Below are positions 6,608 through 10,598 of a stretch of 10,598 nt of DNA, in pieces (within the stretch, counting starts at the first letter, position 1; each line of letters opens with the position of its first letter). The stretch lies in NCBI GenBank assembly GCA_014523665.1, contig JAATVR010000409.1, positions 1-10,598 of the forward strand. Reading direction: 5' to 3'. Position numbers and translations under genes: made by a program. This stretch comes from Nitrososphaerales archaeon TH526. Its GTDB lineage: Archaea > Thermoproteota > Nitrososphaeria > Nitrososphaerales > Nitrososphaeraceae. The notes under the pieces were generated by a model, which did not search any database, was not told where the DNA came from, and was given only the letters and a program-made list of their open reading frames with translations.

Positions 6608-7881
6608 CTAAAAAGACTTTTCTTCGATAAACCGTTTTATCTTCATGAATATTGGCGTTTGTATTGTAAGAGAGTTTATGTTGAATGCTATTGCCCCGTA
6701 CAGTGGGGGTATGCACTGAACCATATTTGACATGATTTTTAGCCCCATATCTAACCAATTATGAAAAATATATAGGACAATCTTATCCAGTATCATTGAA
6801 AGCTCTTCTTCCATTGCATTATGTTTTTCAATATTATTGACCGTACCAGAATTACTATTTGAATCAGGTATAGGAGTTGGTGGTATGTTAAGAAATCTAT
6901 TTAGGTATACTCGCATTGCAGCATCAAATATACCTCGTGTTAGTTCATGTAGTTGAACATTAACAGGATATTGAAATTGATGATTCATAGATGCAGAAAT
7001 ACGTCTCAAAGATTGATGTACAGCATTAGCATACGTGAAGGTATGCAGAGCAGCATCCCAATCTGTAAATTCGTTGTATATTAAACTGAGCTATTCTGAG
7101 AGCAGCTACATATGCAACTATCCCTGCCAGCTCTTCTTCAGACATTCCTTGTCTGAAGCCATCAAGTAAAACACTAACTATTAACTGAGGATCATCTCCT
7201 AAGAGAATATCTATGAGGTCGATTTCATTTTTATTATCCCTCTCCTTGCTTGTATGCTCTCTCCCATCTATTTTTTCTTCACCTCTTTTTGTCCTTCCTT
7301 CTTCTAAAATATTGGGAAGTTCTTTGAATGCGTTCTCAAGTATAGCAACTAAATCTATAGGATGACGCCAGGAGCTTGACTCTTCCATCCGGTCTGCATC
7401 GGCGTATCCTGGGACAAGGCTGCTTAGAACTGACGCAACTAAATCTTTATCATTCCAACCAACGAGATCTAGCGCTTCTAATGCTTTATTGGTAAAATCC
7501 AAAGTATGTCCCCCTCCTATGAACCTGTGATCTGTAGCCGCTGCAAAAAGCATATCAGCTAGCTGCACTGCATCTGCTTCTGCATAAATGGCTGTTACCA
7601 GACATCGCTCTGCGGCTGTTGCATTTCTTGATTCTACAAACTGACGAAACCATCTCTTAAGAGTCGACAAGTTAGGCCAAGGTTTAGGCAAAGGAGTAAC
7701 TGTAAACCTGAGTGGCATAGAAGCGCAGTCCTGTGCGACTGCAGAGACCATGGTAGAGAGCATGTAGCTTATCATTCTTCTTCTGAAGACATAGTGTAGC
7801 AATGTTCATCATGCAAGTATGGATTGTTAAACCGACTCCCCATCCAGATTGTTTGATTAATTTATAGATACCGCCTCTTCC
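6608..7881 (-). pseudogene. Large helical protein gene broken by two frame changes
   Basis: Three pieces on this strand, in three different frames, read as one protein in order. Piece 1 (about 7881-7750) has SGWGVGLTIHTCMMN and LHALYHGL. Piece 2 (about 7748-7085) has SAVAQDCASMPLRF, LKRWFRQFVE, LADMLFAAATDHRF, HTLDFTNKALEAL, WRHPIDLV and IVAYVAALRIAQFN. Piece 3 (about 7080-6608) begins NEFTDWDAALHTFTYANAV and continues with LTRGIFDAAMRVYLNRFLN. I recall the same motif order in a family of uncharacterised large helical proteins from actinobacteria and soil microbes; the function is unknown to me. Both joins need a shift of one base in the same direction, near 7747 and 7080. The end of piece 3 (after about 6890) is poorly conserved, and the N-terminal part is missing or replaced. 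It is either a true pseudogene or carries sequencing indels. Confidence 0.72.
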
Positions 7882-8154
7882 TTTGCAGTTGTCTGGTGCA
7901 GGGCTCGTCTCAGCTATAGGAGTTGTTGTGACATCCTCTCCTCTATGACACAAACAACAGCATCTGAGAATATACTTCCCTGAATTGTCCACATAGGAAC
8001 CTGTGCATCTTTCGTGTGCGTCCAAGCATTCTGTAACCACAGTTGAAAGATAGATAGAGCGAGAAGAATCTTTACTAACCAAATCTTGATTAGCATCAAT
8101 AGCTAGGTCGCTCCTCGTACGGACAGAATTAGCGTCGTGACCATCAGCTATCAC
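7684..8154 (-). CDS. Cys/His-rich small protein fused in frame to a helical-protein remnant
   Basis: This GTG-started frame encodes 156 aa and is a composite. Residues 43-72 hold a putative metal-binding cluster: His47 and Cys50, then Cys65, Cys66, Cys67, Cys69 and His70 (RCCCLCH). That resembles the C-terminal HxxC...CxCxCH motif of small proteins I recall in soil Thaumarchaeota. From about residue 92 the frame instead matches the start of the broken helical protein (GWGVGLTIHTCMMN at 104-117), then runs out of frame after GL at 136-137 and ends in meaningless sequence. The likeliest reading is a small zinc-binding gene whose 3' end was joined by deletion to the interior of the next gene. 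The start is uncertain; there is no nearby ATG. It lies 78 bases after the zinc-ribbon gene stop. Confidence 0.42.
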   Translation of the reverse strand: MIADGHDANSVRTRSDLAIDANQDLVSKDSSRSIYLSTVVTECLDAHERCTGSYVDNSGKYILRCCCLCHRGEDVTTTPIAETSPAPDNCKGRGGIYKLIKQSGWGVGLTIHTCMMNIATLCLQKKNDKLHALYHGLCSRTGLRFYATQVYSYSFA

Positions 8155-8232
8155 AGCCTTCGCAAACCGGTCAAATTCACTTGGGGTTTGGGAGGGTGGT
8201 GGTGGCTGTCGTTGTTTTTCTTTCTTACCGCT

Positions 8233-8400
8233 TTACACCGTCTTCCTTTTTGGATAAAGTGTGACTGTGCTCCTACATCGAGGGCATGAACCAAAAAAAT
8301 CGCTCTTCCCGAGGTACACCCATTTGTATCCACATCCGCACTGAAGTTTCCTTCCAATCCGCTCTGGAATTAGAACTTTTTCGATTTCAATGTTAGGCAT
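8233..8400 (-). CDS. 55-aa zinc-ribbon protein
   Basis: This short gene starts at ATG 8400 and stops at TAA 8233-8235. The protein begins MPNIEIEKVLIPERIGRK and contains two cysteine knuckles: CGC (residues 21-23, followed by GYKW) and CPRC (39-42). The spacing of 15 residues between them and the aromatic/glycine pattern are those of a zinc ribbon. The tail is basic (TLYPKRKTV). Such proteins are common as small orphan genes in thaumarchaeal accessory regions and may bind nucleic acid, but no specific role can be given. It is head-to-head with the basic 177-aa gene, with only 11 bases between the two start codons. No clear TATA box is visible; any promoter must lie inside the neighbouring gene. 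Confidence 0.72.
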   Translation of the reverse strand: MPNIEIEKVLIPERIGRKLQCGCGYKWVYLGKSDFFGSCPRCRSTVTLYPKRKTV

Positions 8401-8411
8401 TTACTGTCGGT

Positions 8412-8945
8412 ATGATGACAAGAGCCCAAAGTGAACTATCGTTAGACACCTACATGGCTGAACAAAGGAGGAAAAGAGTATTCTGTCGACGCTGCAGGAA
8501 ATTTGGTTTCATATCTCGCAGGTGGGTGAGGAGCACATATTATCCACAGAAACGTAGCATAGCAGTAACTATGGTAAGAGTCTGTTCAGAGAAGTTAGCT
8601 GAGAATCCGGATGGCAAACGCACTGAATCAATGCTTCGAGCCTGGAGTTCAAAAGTTAGAGGTAATAGATTCCGTGGTGAGCCGAAAAAGCACCTCGTCG
8701 GTTCAGAGCACCAAATACAAAATGCTACCGAGAAATCTTGGTATCGTGTTAGCTATGGTAAATACTATCAATACTACATAGGACATTACGATCCCGACAA
8801 ATATCGCGACCAGATGAATGACTACAAAGCAGGAAAAAGAAAGTCAAGACCTAACGGCAGAATAGAATGCAAACTTCGAAAGAACAGGGATTTTAGTACC
8901 GAATATCGCGGTGGAAAGACATGGGTGACCCTGAAAATAGTATGA
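8412..8945 (+). CDS. Basic protein with one CxxC knuckle, function unknown
   Basis: The product is 177 aa from the first of two adjacent ATG codons (8412, 8415); an ATG at 8454 would give 163 aa and still include the motif. A single CRRC knuckle is at residues 25-28 in a very Arg/Lys-rich N-terminus. The central segment, SWYRVSYGKYYQYYIGHYDP (109-128), recalls the tyrosine-rich YY.V.H..YIG module that often follows a zinc knuckle in small thaumarchaeal proteins near integrases. The remainder is strongly basic. There is no signal peptide or membrane helix. A nucleic-acid-binding protein of the neighbouring mobile element is plausible but not shown. It is convergent with the recombinase gene, 96 bases away. 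Confidence 0.62.
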   Translation: MMTRAQSELSLDTYMAEQRRKRVFCRRCRKFGFISRRWVRSTYYPQKRSIAVTMVRVCSEKLAENPDGKRTESMLRAWSSKVRGNRFRGEPKKHLVGSEHQIQNATEKSWYRVSYGKYYQYYIGHYDPDKYRDQMNDYKAGKRKSRPNGRIECKLRKNRDFSTEYRGGKTWVTLKIV

Positions 8946-8955
8946 CTAAAGCTAT

Positions 8956-9038
8956 CTGCTGTTTAAGGTTAGGAATCATGACCTATTGGCATAGTATGAC
9001 GAGGATAGATACAGCAGTTAAGAACTGGTTCCCGTTCT
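8956..9038. terminator. Hairpin-rich gap between convergent genes
   Basis: The gap holds a wide inverted repeat, CTGCTGT (8956-8962) with ACAGCAG (9011-9017), and a small hairpin AGAAC/GTTCT (9021-9025 with 9034-9038) starting 3 bases after the recombinase stop. Either could help end the converging transcripts, but no long T-tract accompanies them. Confidence 0.22.
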
Positions 9039-9041
9039 ATG

Positions 9042-10346
9042 TCAACACATCTTAAGCTGACCCGATCTGTAAAGTGTTGAAGCAACCATATTGATATCTT
9101 TCTGGTCTCTAAACTTTTCTAGGACCGTAAATATTGAACTTATCTGTTCCCTGACGGATTTCATGTCCTGCTCATACTTCTGTTCTAATGTCTTTACCTT
9201 CATATCCTCAGCTGCTTTAATCTCTTCAAATGCTGAAGGGGTTAGAGGATAACCACATTTGGAACAGAACTTATTGTCGATGCAGTTTACTAGGTTACAT
9301 CTAGGACAATCTGCCACACTAGGTTTAGGTTTACCGTCAGCTTCTGAAATAATCCCATTCTGAACGAGTATCCTTTGTTTAAGATCATTTCCCATCCTGC
9401 TTTTGATATATCTAGATGGCTGTTTGGAGTTCATTGACCACCTTACCTTCTTTTTAAGTGCATAGTCAGGAAGGAAATCACTATCACAAGATATAGATGA
9501 ATGGCGTAGGCAGTAGGGGTTGAACTTTTTAGTAGTGAGTAATACTCGGAGTTTTTCTCTCTCAGCATCACCGGTTATTGAGTCTGTTTCGATCAGTCGA
9601 CTTATCCTTGATCTGAGCTGCTTCATCATTGTCCACAGCGCTTCAGGGTTTATCGGTGCTCCATTATTCAAGTTACAGATAAGCCGTGCATCGGGAGTAT
9701 TTCTAAATGGGTGTTCGTTAAGCCAGCCTCTTACATAAGGAAATGAAAATGTAAGCAAGATTGGACCGGACCCAGTCTTGGCCTGATGCGGAATTTCTCC
9801 TTCTCCATAGCGCTCCTTCAACCTTATGTGTTTTATGCGCAACATTGTGATCTCATGGTTTCTTCCATTTAGATCCCACATCAACGCAATTGCAGCCTTG
9901 TTGCGCAGGTACGGTTCGTACTTGATCAGTGTCTTAAGTTCTTCCAGATCCCATATATCACTCTCAGAATATGGGCTCACGCGCTTACTTTTTTTGCTTT
10001 TTATTCTGACAATGTCTGGAGTCTCCCAATCTGGTTCACCCACAGATTCTTCGTTGCTTCTTACGTACCGATTATGAAACCATCTAAAGAGGAGCCTTAA
10101 TCGATTTAAATAGTGATTCCAAGTGGTTATCCATTTCATTTCAGGGTCGTCGCCTGCAGACTTTCGTTTAGTATCTAGAAATGAGAGGACTTCTTGCTTG
10201 CTCATAATGTCACGAAAGGAAATTTCAGGGCCAAGGTAGCTAGCAAAAGCGATCGACGCCTTCAGATTGTTGTTGACGTGGTGGACTGATAGGTCATTGC
10301 TCATAAGATACACATGGAATGCTGCAATCGCTTCTCTGTTAGCCAA
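9042..10346 (-). CDS. Tyrosine recombinase (integrase) with C-terminal zinc ribbon
   Basis: The product is 434 aa from TTG. Residues 1-115 are the helical core-binding domain. The catalytic domain (about 130-330) shows Arg162 (GRNHE), Lys190 in the beta-hairpin (QAKTGSG), Arg281-His282 (PYCLRHSS), Trp303 and nucleophile Tyr313 (PSRYIK). The usual His of HxxR is Tyr278. A zinc ribbon follows (CPRC 347-350, CSKC 361-364), then a coiled coil (about 372-412), an architecture I know from thaumarchaeal integrases. It should catalyse strand exchange between an element and its chromosomal att site. Its 5' end faces the 3' end of tRNA-Pro about 115 bases away, which makes that tRNA the likely integration target. 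The TTG start is doubtful: the frame is open and protein-like for 20 more codons upstream, to a stop at 10407-10409, with no start codon. Confidence 0.88.
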   Translation of the reverse strand: MANREAIAAFHVYLMSNDLSVHHVNNNLKASIAFASYLGPEISFRDIMSKQEVLSFLDTKRKSAGDDPEMKWITTWNHYLNRLRLLFRWFHNRYVRSNEESVGEPDWETPDIVRIKSKKSKRVSPYSESDIWDLEELKTLIKYEPYLRNKAAIALMWDLNGRNHEITMLRIKHIRLKERYGEGEIPHQAKTGSGPILLTFSFPYVRGWLNEHPFRNTPDARLICNLNNGAPINPEALWTMMKQLRSRISRLIETDSITGDAEREKLRVLLTTKKFNPYCLRHSSISCDSDFLPDYALKKKVRWSMNSKQPSRYIKSRMGNDLKQRILVQNGIISEADGKPKPSVADCPRCNLVNCIDNKFCSKCGYPLTPSAFEEIKAAEDMKVKTLEQKYEQDMKSVREQISSIFTVLEKFRDQKDINMVASTLYRSGQLKMC

Positions 10347-10435
10347 ATTTGGTACTAGGTGTATCTTGTTTATGGTAGTAGAAAGTTTAGCAGGCGTTTC
10401 TTCACGTTACCCCCTTTACTTTAAGTTTATCCCTC

Positions 10436-10444
10436 AAGTATATG
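10436..10444 (-). promoter_or_regulatory. TATA-like box upstream of the integrase
   Basis: CATATACTT on the minus strand lies between tRNA-Pro and the integrase. Transcription would start near 10414, just before a purine-rich AAAGGGGG and a GTG at 10405. That GTG is not in the integrase frame, a mismatch discussed as a finding. Confidence 0.35.
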
Positions 10445-10460
10445 AACCCACGTACATAAT

Positions 10461-10554
10461 GGGGCCAGTGGGATTCGAACCCACGACCGCCAGCGCCCCA
10501 GGCATATACCTTGATTCCAAGATGGTATCCTAGACCAAGCTAGACGATAGCCCC
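10461..10554 (-). tRNA. tRNA-Pro(GGG) with a non-canonical intron
   Basis: The 94-base gene folds into a full cloverleaf once a 19-base intron is removed (75 bases mature). The acceptor stem is GGGGCTA/TGGCCCC with one G-T pair. The D stem is GTCT/GGAT. The T arm is GTGGG-TTCGAAT-CCCAC. After splicing, the anticodon stem is CCAGC/GCTGG and the loop CTGGGGC gives anticodon GGG, reading proline CCC/CCU codons. CCA is not encoded. A TATA-like box lies about 27 bases upstream. The 3' end faces the integrase gene, so it is the likely attachment site. Confidence 0.9.
10504..10522 (-). other. tRNA intron at position 29/30 with bulge-helix-bulge
   Basis: On the minus strand the intron is TCTTGGAATCAAGGTATAT. 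The precursor folds as a standard splicing motif: outer pairs AGG/CCT, central 4-base helix ATAC/GTAT, 3-base bulges CAT and ATG, and an intron stem CTTG/CAAG with loop GAAT. Cutting after the second base of each bulge releases exactly 19 bases and restores the anticodon stem. Confidence 0.85.
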
Positions 10555-10576
10555 TAGAGAGCGTTAAATACTAACC

Positions 10577-10586
10577 ATTTTTAAAT
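10577..10586 (-). promoter_or_regulatory. TATA-like promoter of tRNA-Pro
   Basis: ATTTAAAAAT on the minus strand is centred about 27 bases before the first base of the tRNA, the usual archaeal spacing. Confidence 0.5.
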
Positions 10587-10598
10587 GTACAGCAAAAA

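Noticed and set aside
8151..8357. 68-residue minus-strand frame over the zinc-ribbon gene
   Set aside because: It is out of frame with the CGC...CPRC zinc ribbon, which is the credible protein here; the longer frame has no motif.
8411..8462. Possible C/D-box guide RNA (ATGATGA followed by CTGA about 45 bases later)
   Set aside because: No terminal stem and no internal C'/D' pair; the ATGATGA is explained by the doubled start codon of the 177-aa gene.
9520..10077. Plus-strand open frames within the recombinase gene
   Set aside because: They are antisense shadows of a well-supported integrase with all catalytic motifs in frame.
10504..10530. Reading the tRNA as Pro(TGG) from the CTTGGAA stretch, or as Ser(GGA) with a long variable arm
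   Set aside because: Neither gives a paired anticodon stem; the intron-containing fold with anticodon GGG pairs perfectly and explains every base.
10267..10533. Plus-strand open frame containing MGPVGFEPTT
   Set aside because: This is the well-known artefact from translating the antisense of a tRNA T-arm and acceptor; the sequence is tRNA-Pro and integrase 5' region on the other strand.
1..10598. CRISPR array, insertion sequence ends or toxin-antitoxin pair
   Set aside because: No regularly spaced repeats, no transposase and no terminal inverted repeats were seen; the small divergent pair shows zinc-knuckle proteins without toxin motifs.

Overview
The window looks like an accessory, intergenic-rich stretch of a soil-type ammonia-oxidising archaeon (Nitrososphaeria/Thaumarchaeota). 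The pointers are: a tRNA-Pro with an archaeal bulge-helix-bulge intron at a non-canonical position; a HTH/coiled-coil protein of a type I recall as common in these archaea; small CxC/CxxC zinc-ribbon proteins; a tyrosine recombinase ending in a zinc ribbon; and TATA-like boxes 20-27 bases before several starts. The low G+C of most of the window would suit a Nitrosocosmicus-like genome, but that is inference; no taxonomic marker gene is present.

Layout. Positions 1-510 hold no convincing gene, only a possible degraded 3' end of an upstream coding region. A Cys-rich protein of unknown function (511-1224, -) and a THEP1-type nucleoside triphosphatase (1483-2001, -) follow. A roughly 500-base intergenic stretch then carries GGTAAT motifs spaced by about whole helical turns, directly before a HTH/coiled-coil protein (2500-3693, +). 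Next come two exported proteins on the + strand, 26 bases apart and probably co-transcribed: an AlgG/NosD-like right-handed beta-helix protein (3857-5158) and a glucose/sorbosone dehydrogenase-type beta-propeller (5185-6534). Together they suggest a cell-surface or extracellular carbohydrate function.

From about 6600 to 8150 on the - strand lies a broken gene: one large helical protein whose conserved segments run through three reading frames, with its upstream end joined in frame to a Cys/His-rich small protein. Further on are a 55-aa zinc-ribbon gene (8233-8400, -) and, only 11 bases away and divergent, a basic 177-aa protein (8412-8945, +). The right end is a tyrosine recombinase (9042-10346, -) whose 5' end faces the 3' end of tRNA-Pro(GGG) (10461-10554, -). 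This is the usual arrangement for an element integrated at a tRNA gene. If so, the element body extends leftward from the tRNA, and the broken genes and orphan zinc-finger genes would be its cargo or debris. No second copy of the tRNA 3' end was seen in the window, so the far boundary is not visible.

No defence system, CRISPR array or clearly new multi-gene system was found. The most notable items are the tRNA intron, the frameshifted and fused gene block, the unannotated 55-aa zinc-ribbon gene with its very tight divergent partner, and the phased GGTAAT motifs.
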